Shown here one piece after another: positions 1-12,800 of a stretch of DNA of 64,000 nucleotides. The stretch covers positions 18,142,028 to 18,206,027 of the forward strand of contig NC_086356.1 in assembly GCF_036324505.1 (NCBI RefSeq), read 5' to 3'. A model generated the notes under the pieces. It made no database searches. It worked only from the letters and a program-made list of their open reading frames with translations, and was not told the origin of the DNA. Numbering within the stretch: position 1 is the first letter of the stretch; every line of letters begins with the position of its first letter. This stretch comes from Eleginops maclovinus. Its lineage: Eukaryota; Chordata; Actinopteri; Perciformes; Eleginopidae. The position numbers and the translations under genes were made by a program.

Positions 1-3000
1 AAATTGCAAATTTAGAGTCTGTGAATTGAATTAAAGCTGCATTTTGGGTTTCTCATTTGTGGACTGATGTCCTGTCATCCCCGCCATAGGAAGACTGAGA
101 TGCCCTAAAATAACCTCAATTTGGATGAGAAGAGAGAGATAGTTCAGGGACCCTTCCTCTTTACTCTCTCCTCAGGACCTCATGGAAAAGTGGATCAGCA
201 AGGGGGTTAGAAAAGCTTGGGTTTCTCTGGAATGTGTCTCTCAGCTTCCAGGCCACCAGATGAGAGATACTTCATTCCTCATTTAGTGTGTGTATGTGTT
301 TGTGGGAATGGAGAGGCTTTGGTGCCAGAAGGCCTGAGAGTTTACACTGGCAGCACCATCATCATCATCAGTGTCGGACTCAAAAGGCCTGGGAAAGTAC
401 ACAAGCCCAGACAACTCGACCCGCCGATCAGGCATGACCCGGCAATTTCCTCCAGATAAAGTAACCAATTAAAGTTGTGTTTTATTTCGATGAAGTATGT
501 AAATTGTTATAGCTAGCTTCTATTTCTGCTGGACTTTTTTTTAGAGGGAGAACTCCAGCTCATGCGTTGATGGAGATAGGTCATTTTAAGAGGTTGAATA
601 AGACAAAGAGACTGGTTTCCTGATTTCACACTGGAGGCCTTTGACATCTAAATTCTTCTTCTTCTTCATCTATCAAACTTTACATCATCTCTGAAAACAC
701 CTGAAACGTCAAGGAGGGGCAGCACGATAACTGATCCTCTCCACCATCTGTCAGTGTGCATACAGGCAGGTAAATGGGGTAGAAAGTTTTGTGTCCTGTA
801 ATTGGTCATTCAGTCATCGCTGTGTCCAAATCTCTCCCTCTGTATGGAGACGCAGCATTCCAGTGGGATTGCACATTGCTGCAGAGACAACAAGTGTACC
901 TGTTTGCGTGCGGAAAAAAAGGGAGAAACGTGGACAAAGAGAGAGGGGGATGGATGTGTGTGACCTGCGTGTGGAAAGGTAGCACTCAAGTTCAAGGCCA
1001 GAATACCTAACACTAAAGTCAACGTCATGGTTCTAGTGAGGTGTTCCAATGAAGCTCAATGTTTGATGACGTCATTATGTTTTTTTTTAATCCACCAACA
1101 CAATATTTATCTTAATCCTGACATATCATAAAACACAGTGCATACTTAAAATAATACACATTTCAATAATGCTGCAGTAACATCCTGAGCAAACTAATGG
1201 GATAGGCCTTGGCAAAAACAAGTATAAAATGTATTGGGTTTGGGCAAAATGTTCTATATCATGCATCGTCCCCTTATACATGTCATTAAGAATGTCTTAA
1301 TTGTAAACATTTTCTGAAGTTTGGTTTTTGTTTTCTGTAATAAAAAACTAAATTATGCGCATGTCATTTTTCTGTAATTTGTGTCAAATCTCATAAATAA
1401 ACGGTAATAGAACGCACAATTTTGGCCAGGTTTTCAATTAGTTTTTATAATACTAAGTACAGGCACTAATATTGCTTTTACAGCCCGTGACAAGCCATTT
1501 AATCTCACTGTAGGCAGCAGCAGAGTGCACACACTGAGGGTCTGATGCCATCTAACCACAGCAGCCCAGACCACAAGTCGGAAGTGACAGCAAACCCCAT
1601 TCATGGAAAATATAAGAGCCACTGCATCATTCTCTCTTGTATGGACTAATTATGACATAAATAAAAACGTTCCTGCTTGAATCCTCAAAGCTACATTTGA
1701 TTTTGTAAATGGTAACGTGCATGTGATTTATCATAGATTTATATACAGTGGGCTTTTCAAGAAGAAACCATCTATTGAGACATGGGAAGTGAGTGTTATG
1801 AAGTTATTGAGGGCCGACGACTTCATTTCCTCACTTCTCCCTCACATCGTAAAAAGGTAAGAAAGGACTGCTCTGTGTTCAGTCCCTCAGTAGTTTAAAA
1901 TGAATCATCTCTTCCACATGTTTGCCTAATGATTGCATGTCTGCACTTGCTCTTTTCCAACACATCATCATCACAGACTGTCTGTGGTTACGGGGTCACG
2001 GGCCTGTGTGTTCTCAAATCAGAGCTACTGTGGCTTTCATTACCGACATTATAGCCATAACAAAAAAAGCACGTTTGCATTCCGTTGTGTTCTATATGTG
2101 GCATATGTCTAACCTTTAGGAGGCAGGATGCAGGGATGATAATTTAGGCGAATTACACCTCCAGGCTCCGGGCCAAAGTCATAACTCAGTGCAAACTTAA
2201 GAGGAGAAAACAGATGGATAAAATGATCTCACAAGTGTAGCTGCCCTCTGGAACATATTAGCCGTACATTTCCTTAATGATGAGGCAACGGAGGGACATT
2301 ACAAGTAGATTTTTAAAAGCTAGTTATACTGTTTCCACCTTAAGACATTGTGGTGCCGACTCTGAACTCCTCATCGTTGCTTTGTGTTATGCAAACTGTT
2401 ATTTCAGATGATCCAGAGTAGCATGTGTATAATTACAGCATGTGTATCCAAACAGAGACTCAATATGGGCTCTGCTGTTCCACGCTTCAAAGTGAACAGT
2501 ATTTGTTTGATTGGAGAGCATGATAGGACACGCAGGCCACATGAGCTCTGTGGCTCTATTTTAAGCCCTAAAGAAGAGCCATGACACGGATCAAAGGTCC
2601 TCTGAGGCAAATGCAACACCCCCAAAGACTTTGAATGGGGGCTGTTATCCAATCTGAGCTTTGTGGGAGATTAGCTCACAGGAAGGGTTATTATTCCCCC
2701 TCTATTCTGCATCAACATCACTGCTCCTTTTTTAAATTTCTTTATGCTGCAGTAAAACCAAACATTTCAGAAGTTGGTTGTCTGGGGTTGGGGAATAATG
2801 GTTTTGAATTGAAAGAAAAGCAAACAGAAAAATGGAGCCTCAACAGATAAAAGGGAGAAAACAGTGCAAGGCAGTGAGGAGAAATGATAGAGGGGAAAAT
2901 GACTGCGCTGAGGGAAAATAAAGAGAGGAGGGAGAGGAGCAGGAGAGGGAGGAGAGAGAGGAAAGTTCTTCTGCTGCTCCATAAAGCAGAAACCCAGAGC

Positions 3001-3707
3001 CACGTCAGCACAATAGAACAAGGCAAAAGTGGAACCCCAGACTTCCCCTCCCCTCTACCACCGCTCTTTGCACTGCTTTTCCATCGTCCGGCTCCTCCTA
3101 CAGCAACAAATATTACAGGGCTGGATTTCTCATGCATCTGGTGTGCGTTTTCAAGGGGGGAATTAGAGCGCATTCTCTTTATCCATCCCTAAATTATGTT
3201 CAAATTTGAATGTGTGTGACGAAGCAACGGGATTAACTTATTTACCAGCATTTTCCAGATGTTTTCCAGTAAAGGATGTATGGAAACAGTTTTTAAAAAG
3301 TTAGTTTGCAGCTGAATACAACATGAAAAAGCATACCTAGAATAAAATCCAATAAAGATAAGATGGATTTTAAATAAATAATCGAGGTGAACGAGCCAAT
3401 AAAACTGCTGCCTGGAGGGAGGGGGCGGAAACAGGCTAGATGGGAGCAAATACAAATTGCTTTCCAGCCCAGCTAAATGTTATAAACCCAATCTGATGTG
3501 GGGTAAAAGATCATAAAGCTGACCATATCCTAAGACTTATTAAGAGAAAACATGAGAGATGAAATTGTAAAGATCTAAGGAAAATATCCTTAGGGATGAT
3601 TGGAGAAGTAGTACAAAAATCATTTGAGATGGTTGGACTGAAAAATAAATGCTTTTAGAAAGATATTAGTATTTATTCTTGGATTTGCATTTGTGTCAGA
3701 CAGTCAC
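1..3707 (-). other. col5a1: col5a1 intron 2, 5' portion
   Basis: Sequence downstream (minus strand) of the exon 2 donor. I looked for the next TSPN exon and did not see its conserved codons, so the intron continues past position 1. It has no recognised gene. The only notable compositional feature is a purine-rich tract at 2845-2970. The open frame on the minus strand at 2742-3173 is just the pyrimidine-rich complement of that tract. Confidence 0.8.
2845..2970. repeat. Purine-rich tract (GGA/GAG-rich)
   Basis: The plus strand is about nine-tenths purine here, dominated by short imperfect AGG/GAG/GAGA units without a strict period. Located in intron 2 of col5a1. Such tracts give long spurious open frames on both strands and can adopt triplex structures. 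No gene is implied. Confidence 0.6.
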
Positions 3708-3875
3708 CTGGATACAGCTGTTTGGTGGGGGCGCTGAGCTGAGCGTCTTTGGATACTCTGTAAGCGACATCGGGTCCTTGTGTGGACCTCCGATGTGAGC
3801 AGAGACCCGTTGTTCTTCGCACACCATCGGGTAAACTGTGAAAATCTAAAATCTTCAAGAGGTCTGCTGGTTCCA
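3708..3875 (-). CDS. col5a1: col5a1 coding exon 2: start of the TSPN (thrombospondin-N/LamG-like) domain
   Basis: Seen: on the minus strand a pyrimidine-rich acceptor (CTCCTCTTTGCAG) precedes 168 bases ending at a donor CAG/GTGACT. The exon gives 2 bases, 55 codons and 1 base. The frame reads [17 protein letters not shown], then TTGLC with its cysteine, then [20 protein letters not shown] and LYP. These blocks match the N-terminal non-collagenous domain of human COL5A1 ([35 protein letters not shown]) better than COL11A1 (VDVLKALDFHN, GSDTAYRVSKQAQ). Known: this TSPN domain stays on the mature fibril surface after processing and contributes to regulation of fibril diameter. Joined to exon 1 the reading frame is continuous, with Val as the split codon. 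Protein residues encoded here are about 34-89. The next exon (FPEDFSIL... in family members) is not in the window. Alternative: another fibrillar collagen of the V/XI clade, which is unlikely. Confidence 0.95.
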
Positions 3876-6800
3876 CTGCAAAGAGGAGAAAGAGACAAAA
3901 ATCATATTAGTTTGGTATCATAACAAATTCCATAGCACACATTCCAAATGTACAGTCCATGTCTTTTGTACCAAAATATATATAGAACCCTTTGACAGCT
4001 TTGTATATCAAACAAGCCTTGATTATGATCATTTCCTCTATTTTCAGTCTTTTGCTGACTCATAAGAATAGCTACTCAGCAGGAGAGCTCCCTGTTGTGG
4101 TCCAGAAAGATTTGAGTGATCCATTTAGACACTAAACAGAGATGTGCCCGTTTATAGGTCACCATGATCATGGGTTACAGCGGCAGCAAAACCCATCCTT
4201 CATCTATGGCTAAGTCTACCGCTGCCTCCCTTTGGCCACAACCGTGCAATTAGCACTCTTTCAGGCCACTCGTCCCGACTGTGACCATTCCACCACAGCA
4301 GTACAGTAGGTCAGAACAATGTGAAATGGGGTTTGACCCTGGGACCGCACCCGCGCATGCCAAAACCACCCAGGACAAACAGCTGTTCCTGCAGCCAGGC
4401 GCGAACACAACAAGCTTCACGCAACATCCTTTAGCATCCAGTCCCAAGAATCTGTGCAGAAAAGGACACTGGGTCATGTCTATAGGGACGTTGACAAAGG
4501 GGACTGTCAGGGGGCTTTAAAGGAGGGCAAACACTAAAGTGAAGAAGCAAACACAGCAGCAGGGTTTTATGGCACGTAAGTTTTGAAAATAAAACAAAGG
4601 AAAGTATGCTGTGGAATTCAGCTGGACTTTTTTGTTGGGGGAATGTGGAGCGTTAAAGGCAACCCCGTAGCAAGTAAAAAAGGACGCACACACACACAGG
4701 TACAGAAGTCCCAGTGTCAGGCTACAAAGACCACACACACCGTTCAGAAGAGAGAGAAAAAAAAACCTTCAATAGCCCCATCCATCTGAGAGAGAAAGGG
4801 ATGCTGGGAAAAAGTGCAAAGGCGAATGGGCAGAGCGAGAGTGTTTGTACATTCTGCCTCACCCTGCAACAACCTCCAGCTGGATGTCATTACACATCAC
4901 GTGCAGCGCAGATCAATTAAAAAAAAAATGGACATTCTTTAACAGTGGTCTCCATTTAAGAACTTTCAGGCTGCACGTGTTCCTCCACAGCTGTACAGTG
5001 ATGGTGGAAAGAATACTACCTGCTGTACAGTTGGATTGCTTAGATTATTTACTCATCAACAAGACAAATACTTAAGTAAAGGAAGTGCACTGAGAGTATA
5101 CAAGACCAAGAGTTAGTCAAAAGTAACCACAAATAACTCGAGTTTGCAGCACAGACATTAGTCATTGCAATTTGTTAAAGGCTAAATAGGTGTCAAAATA
5201 CCATTGCCCATCATGTATGGTATTTCTGCAGACACGTCCCAGCCTACAAATCTTATTTTAGACTAAAGATTAAAGAAAAAAGCTTGTTTGCCACGTAAAA
5301 TCACATTTTAAAAAAACATATTTTTCAAAGAAAATGATAATAAAGATAATTCCCTCCAAGATGGTGAATCATTTGTAATGAACTGTAATGAGTTCAAATA
5401 CAAACACACTTATCAACAGTTTATATCAGTGTATACACACACTATACACAGTCTGTGAAAGGCATTTTGAGGAGAAAGTGTTAGATTTTGGTCAGATAAA
5501 TGAAGTGTTGGTCAGGATGTTCTCATTTCTTCTCACTCTTTCTATCCCTCTGCTAAGCCAGCCCTCACTCCCTGTCTTGGAGGGAGTCTGTTATCCAATC
5601 ACATCTCTCTAATTTGGTTTCTGCACATGTGGGACATATTTCTGGGGACAAATTAGGCAGAGGCACACTCATCTGGGTAAAATAATATGAATCCAAGCAT
5701 CACACCCATCGGCTTCCAGATCCACCTAGTCCAGCATTAAAGCAAAAGTCTATATTTATGTTCCTGGGAATGCATACCACAGGATGACAGGGCCTAAGCA
5801 GGTGAGGGTCCAAACAGCTTTGTCTGTCATCGACTCCTAATGAAGAGACAGACAGAAACTCCCTCCAGCCAGAAAATGTCTATCATTCACCAACGGGGTG
5901 ATGAAGGACGTTCATTTAATGAGCTCGTCTCTGAGTGCTCAGCAACAGTGGAATAATATGAAGGACTGCCCAAAGGATGGGAAACTCAGTTCTGTTCAAA
6001 ATGCTTGGCATATCAATCAAAAATGTGCTCTACATAGTTTTCGCTGTTGAAGAAGGTATGAAAGAAATTAGATCTCGCTGTATTTCTCTGAGACTCTGCT
6101 ACATTGGTCGCCCTAGCAACTGAGGTGTTCAATGGCCTGAATGCATTCAAGCTTTTGACCAAATAATCCTTTGTAAGGTTGAATAAAGAATTGAGAAAAA
6201 CTACATGTCTTAGAAAAGTATAGTCTTGTATTTTTTTCAAATAAAAAACTGCAAAATCTTTGGCATCTATCCTCAGATTACATGAAGGATTTTAACAATC
6301 AAATATCCAACCAGAGCTTCCATAAATCAGAACCAATTTTTATTGAGACAGACAGACTGGATTATGGTTTCTTGACAGAGAAGTGCCTCGTAAACTGGCA
6401 CATGCAGCATTTTAATGTGATACCCTTTTTAACAAGGACCTTGTTTGCCCTTTTCTCAGACAGCCACAAATGGTGTCTGTAAAAGCTACAACAGTCTGCT
6501 TCAACACATCAGAAGTTCCCTCTGACCTGCCAACATTCAACAGCGCATTATTCCCCTGGGAAATAGATTAATTGATCAATGGCGGGTGCACAGATTGAGT
6601 CCATATAAGGCATGGAAAAAACTTAATTGTCCAACAAGCACAGCGACCAACGTCTAGTAGATGAGCCTACATGTCACATTAAACCTGAGCAACAGAATAA
6701 AGTTGCAGCGGTTCAAACTCAAACATAAGGTCAGTCTTTGATTCTCAGACTGTTATAGCTTCCCTTCTCAGTCTCCTCTTAAGTCATGAAGTGTCTTCCT

Positions 6801-9800
6801 ACCACTCAGTCTCCCATCTCCTTAAATGGACTCCACAAAGTCCTGCTGCTAGAGACTCAGGTGGTGACAGCTACAAACACTTAGATCCTTAAAAAGGCTG
6901 AAATGAACGTCTAATTTAGAAGATATCTTAAGTTTTTCAAAGTCTGTCAACATATAATGTTGTTTTTTTGTCCACAAATCTTCAATTTGACCAAAGTGGT
7001 TCATCGGATTAAAAGAGTATTTTGGTATTATATCAACTTAATCATTTTAACTTGTCAGTGTGTCATGCTTTGCATTTGAGTGCCAAAACCCTAACAGAAA
7101 TGGATTAAAGTAAAATATTTTACTCTCTAAAACCATGTACCTTTAGATCTTTTAGAGTTTTCGGAAATATTTGGATCAATCCATCACATAATGACTAATA
7201 GAAATGAAATTAGGGAAGCATCATTTTTATCTGCAATAAGCAGAAATAGTGGGTTTACACAGAGTGAACCAAAATGAAATAAAACCATTCTGAACAAACC
7301 CAGTCCACACACAAACTAAACACAGAAGTAGCTGAAGGCCAACTCTGTTGGTTAGATGTTTCCAACAAGCAAAAAACATGTGTTTACTTTACAGATCAAA
7401 CACACAAACAATGATAAATGCTTCAAATAAGTTCCTTTGGGCAACAGCATCAAACGCTCATGTCATAATAACAATAACTGCATCATAGTAAGAGCCAGCT
7501 GAGCACCACGGGGAGAGAAGGGAAAAAGGGGGAAGTCTAAGGAGCATCCAGTCGATGCTAACCGTGTCACGACCCCTGCTGAGGAGTGTTGCTTTTTCTA
7601 ATCTACACTGACACAAACTAATCCCATGAAGATCAGCAGCTTTTGGGAAGGAAACAATTGTCATCGGGATGCCCCTCATTCCACCCCTTTGCATCCATCA
7701 ATCAGCCTTTTCTCTAACATTTCCACTTTCCAATTTCCTTTTTCCTCATGTGGGATCTGTTAAATTCATGTTTATTCATAGTTTTCCCATCCCTGATGGA
7801 TCTAAAAGCTACCACAGGGCCTCTTCTGGGTCACCTGGAGGTGAGCCAGGTGGAGAGGGCCAATTAGCAGCTTACAGGAAGAGAGGAGGAAGGTGAAAGG
7901 ATAGCATAATATCTCGTCCAGATGCCAACTGCACAATAATAGACCTATGGAAACCCCATTTGAGAAACAATGCCTCACCTGATGCAGAGAGACATTTTCT
8001 CAGTGGGAAATGAAAGTAAGGTTAAACATAAACATCATGAGCTCCATTTCCCTCCCTCTCTAACGTATCCTTACACACCTTCATTCATGGATTTCTGCCA
8101 CTGGCAGTCGACCTTCCAGGGGAAGTTTTCCCGACCACATCCTAAGCCACAGGTACGGCTCTCAGTCCCACCTTGTTAAGCTGAGATGTTTACCCACTTA
8201 GCGTGAAAGATCCCTCAAGAGACCAACACCTCTGGCGCTAGAAGCTAAAATTGCTTTTCCGTCTGACCACAGCCCCTCACATCCTAGAGGCAGGTTTTCC
8301 GCAGGTACACAGAAAGTGTTTATATGACACGGTCCTGTGTACATTCGCTCCTGGCGATCCTTCTTCTGATGCTTTAAACACCTTCATGCAATCAGGAAAA
8401 GAGCAATACTGAAAAATACAGTGCATCCTTTAGGCCTTAATGGTCTTCAGAAGAATGTAATAACATATCCTTTCCCTGTTATGTTATTCATTGATATTCT
8501 AGGGAACTATATTGGATGTCGCATTTGGCCATTGCTGCATACTACAAACCAATTGAAACACAAGGACATGACATCTTAAAAGGAAGATTTAAAGATGGGG
8601 GAGCTAAGCTATTCGTTATACGTCATTTTGGTTAATAACTCAAAGAAGAAATCAGACAGAATTCATGCATCTACACTTATGAAACCCATTTTCCTCAAGC
8701 TCTACACAACACAACTAGCTCTTAAGTACTTAGATAACTGAGGTGTAAATATCCGCTTCTAACCCCAAAGTAGGGCTTTCCAAAGCCGGTAAAAGTGGCA
8801 ACTTGTAGGCGTATACAAATTAGTAAGCAAGGCGCCATTTCTTTGATGCGATGTGCTTAAAGGAGCCGTTTAACTTTGTTTTCGTCTTTTTACTGGTTTG
8901 TTGGTCAGACATGGGCTGGGTGATAGCAGCATAGTAAAGGATAATGAATTCATAAAAAAGTGTAAAGCTTAAGTTTGGATTATTTTAAATTGTGTGGTGA
9001 GTCTACATGACAAGGGTATGGTGCCGTTTTTGCTACCTCATTAGACTTTCTTTCTAACTTTTTGTAAGCTTCATAATCCAGCCCTCGGCTCGGAGCCAAG
9101 ACTGTGGTGGATCCCATTCCCCAAACCCATACCTCAACCCTGATCCCTGAGAATGTGCAACATATTCAGCAACAACACTTGCAGATGTTACCATTTCATT
9201 TGACAGGAGGAGGGGTGCCGGACCTGTGAATTAGGACTTTTTCATGGGGGGGGGGGGATTAACATTCCTCTCTCTCGCTCTTTCTGCCCCCCCTATCCTC
9301 CTGCAGCTCTTCCCAAAGTGAGGCCTGACTCTCCAGGCACATGCTTGACCTGGCGCTGAGGACAAGGAGTAATTAGCAGCCATAAAGAGGACCCTGCCTC
9401 TCTTTGGAGACCGGCACAGCTGAAAACAAGAATGCCCAATGAGAGACTTCCCCCTCCTAGAGCGCATCATAGACAGGAGTGTTTTTTTTATTTATTATTT
9501 CACCTGATTCTGTTATAAAACTTTAACTGAAGCCAACTGTTTCTGTGAAGCTGGAGCCTCACTGTGAGTACAGCAGGTTACAATTAAGGCCTGACTCTAA
9601 TTACTTGAAGCAAGACTATGTTACTTTAAGAAGGGAAGTAATGAAGTCATTGTTTTATAATTAAAAAGTGGAATTATTATGCAATAAAATGCGGAAATTG
9701 CAGCTTACTTCGTTTAAAACATGTCTAATAGATCTTGACAGAAGAACTGAATAATATGTACACAGCATATAGAGTCTGAAATAATTCCATAACCTTTTTT

Positions 9801-12800
9801 TAATGTTTTATCTCATAAAAGTGTGCTAACTTTTAATAAGTTTGTGGAAGTAGAGGCCTCTTCTGCTTATAAAAACAGCGTGAATTCTTTAAACACTTCC
9901 TGCTAAATTATTCAGCGTAAAGTTTTCAGGTTTAAGAATATGATAATGTGTATAATGTGACCAGACCTGGAAATCATACAGCAGGCATTATGCTTGCTCG
10001 ATTGAACGCATTACATACACTGCAGTGCATGGACTTCCTGTGAGAGAACACACACATGCAACCCATGAGTAAACTAAAGCCAGCACAAACTGAATGGGAT
10101 GTCAGGGAGCAGGATGGTGAGCAATCACACACACCTCCGCACTTTAGTTTAATGAACCACTGCTGCTCCACCTGTAAACTCTGCAGGGAAGTGAAGTTCA
10201 AGTTGCACTAAGAAGTGCTCAAACTAAGACTAGATCACAGCCAACAGGGAAAAAATGCTAATTTGACTGGCTTTGTCTGATGTATTTAAGTAAAAATGGC
10301 AGTGGTTTGACCAACAATGTAATCCCAATCAAAAAAATATAGATTTATGTCAAAATAATTAGACGATAAAACGAAAAAAAGTCCTTAAACACAAATCATC
10401 CCTTTCATATACAATCGGGCTTTTTGACAATAGGGTGTAAATTGAGATTATGTAACTTTGCAATTTCTTTCTCTTAGAAATATCTAATTTATGACCAATA
10501 AAACACTCACAGGGGTTTTGCTGCAAAACCCTTGCTTCCGTCTGATCAGTAGTTTATGGTCACTAATGTAAGCACATTTTAGATATTGCTGTGTAACTCA
10601 CTTACAGTAACCAAACACTTCATTGACTTTACTTCATCTGCTTTCCTCCCACTTTTGGCCACAGTAGGTGCTGTTTAGCAAAAAGTCTGCTCACTTGAAT
10701 GCGAGATTTTTCGCATTGTGTTTCATCATGTTTTCAGCTGCTTTGTATTAAATAAAGATGAAAGACAAAAGCCAGCCACGTGGAAGTGTGAGACGACTCT
10801 CAAAAAGACATCTGAGGGGAGTGTTCACAGGCAAGATTTAGTCTGTAAATGACCTCACACTCCTGTTTCATTTATGTGTCATGTTATCGGACAGCTTTAA
10901 TCCGGACTTCTGAGGACACTGACCCAGTGGCCGGGGCCGAGAGCTGCGAGAGAAGCAGCAGCAGGGAGGAAGAGGCAGGGGAAGGAAGTGAGAAGGGTGA
11001 GATATTTCTGTTTATACACCTAATGCCTTCGGGAGGGTGTAACACTCAAAAAATCTGCTCATTTGGATTTATTCTTAATGAGACAGTCATAAGAAGGCCA
11101 CTTATTTCAAAATTGGAGGAATGAGAAGGAAAAAAAAAACAAGAAATGCAGTCTGACAAAAAACTATCAAAGTCAGACAGGAAAATCCACCCAGAATCTG
11201 CAGATATAGTCCTGGGTATTCTTCACCCAGACGTACTGACACACACTAAAAAGGCAGAGCAGCACACACACCTGAAAGAGAACAGAGAATTTTTCTGACC
11301 AGATCTCCTCTTGTGTACTCTGAGGCTCAATGCTTCAGCCAGACTCTTAATGCTTTAGCAGGGGGAATACCAGATGGTTTACTTCACCGTCTCCACGCTG
11401 CAGCTCACAGCACTGAGGATAAATCACTGTATGCAGTCCACCAGAGACTAAAACGGAAAAACTGAGTCAAGATTCCACAGTGCACCTCCGAATGATCGCT
11501 TTACAGCAAGAAGCGGTGCATTCGAGGCCCATGTGTGATGGCTTTTATCTCTGTCTTCCACTCTTTTATCTCATTTTGCACATTCAGTTTTATTTTCTAA
11601 CCTCCATTAGCAACTTTATTTCCTTCTGCCTATTTTATCTTTCCCCTCATTCTGTCTCTCCCACAGCTGATATGTTTTTGATGGCTGACTGCTGAGGGGT
11701 GTATGATAAAAGAGGGCCCTGCAGCACTGACATTACAGAACCATTTCCTCACACACATCCATTACTCTCGCACCAAACACACTGACACAAAACAATGAAA
11801 CTGAATCTAATAAATATGAAATTTTGCACAGTAATGAAGCTTTTATTTTGTCACAGACTACCAAGCACTGACACGTAAGTTATTATTAAGTTGAACATTT
11901 TCCTACACTTCACTGCCTGGCACTGCATCTTAGCTAATGGTGGGAGTCAATCCAAATATGCAACTCACAAAGAAAGTGTTTCATCATAATTACTGAAATG
12001 TTTTTTAACCAAGTCTACATTATTGATATATTATGGACACCATTATACAGGAAAAAAAGTTTATCAAAATACAACATTATTATGATTTATAGGTAATAAA
12101 AGCATCAACAATTTGCATATAGGGCATCACTGAATACAGAAAAAAGGAAGTAAATGAAGGTAATATATCAAAAATGTCCATGTCCTGATGTAACCAAACA
12201 AAGGGGAATACAATTATAGAGAAATGATGGGCTGGATTTATTGCAGAGCTTAGGTGTGGAAAGAGTGACACAACACGAAAATGGAAAAACTAAAGGGGAA
12301 CATTTAGGTTATCAATCACTGTTTTTGTGAAAGTGATAACACACGCAGTAATTGCAGCCCAGGGTAAGGAAAGCTTGCCATATCATGTAGTGCCAAATGA
12401 CCTGCCAGAATTGCAGTGACAACCAAAACAACCGTCAGCTCCTCTCCTAGAGACACTTTAAACACAGCGCAGATACTGTGCCAATAACAGCCTGACTGAC
12501 AGGAGGCTGAATTTCCTGAGAAATCTACTATCAGTCAGCGTCCAGGGTCCAACGCGTTTGTAAAATAAGAGTTCCAATTAAAAATTACCTTTAAATAACA
12601 ATGTTCATGTGTGTAGAAGAACCTACCACATTGCTTGCTGCCACAAAAAAAGCCTTTTGTCTACTCTGGGCCACTGTAGCAATATGGCTGACTCTACTCC
12701 CTTCATAGAGATGAGAGGCTCTTTCTAAGCATGCAAAAACACAACAACCTGTTCCTTTTTTGTGGTTATACCCCAAAAACAATAATTGATTGATCAATGT

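Noticed and set aside
2742..3173. 143-codon minus-strand open frame
   Set aside because: Driven by a pyrimidine-rich tract (runs of Leu, Ser, Pro, Phe) within col5a1 intron 2; an antiparallel frame covers the same bases; no recognisable protein.
4250..4520. Open on both strands for 75-79 codons, with a tRNA B-box-like GGGTCAAACCC on the minus strand
   Set aside because: No protein similarity, no splice sites, and the A-box and acceptor stem of a tRNA or SINE head could not be found.
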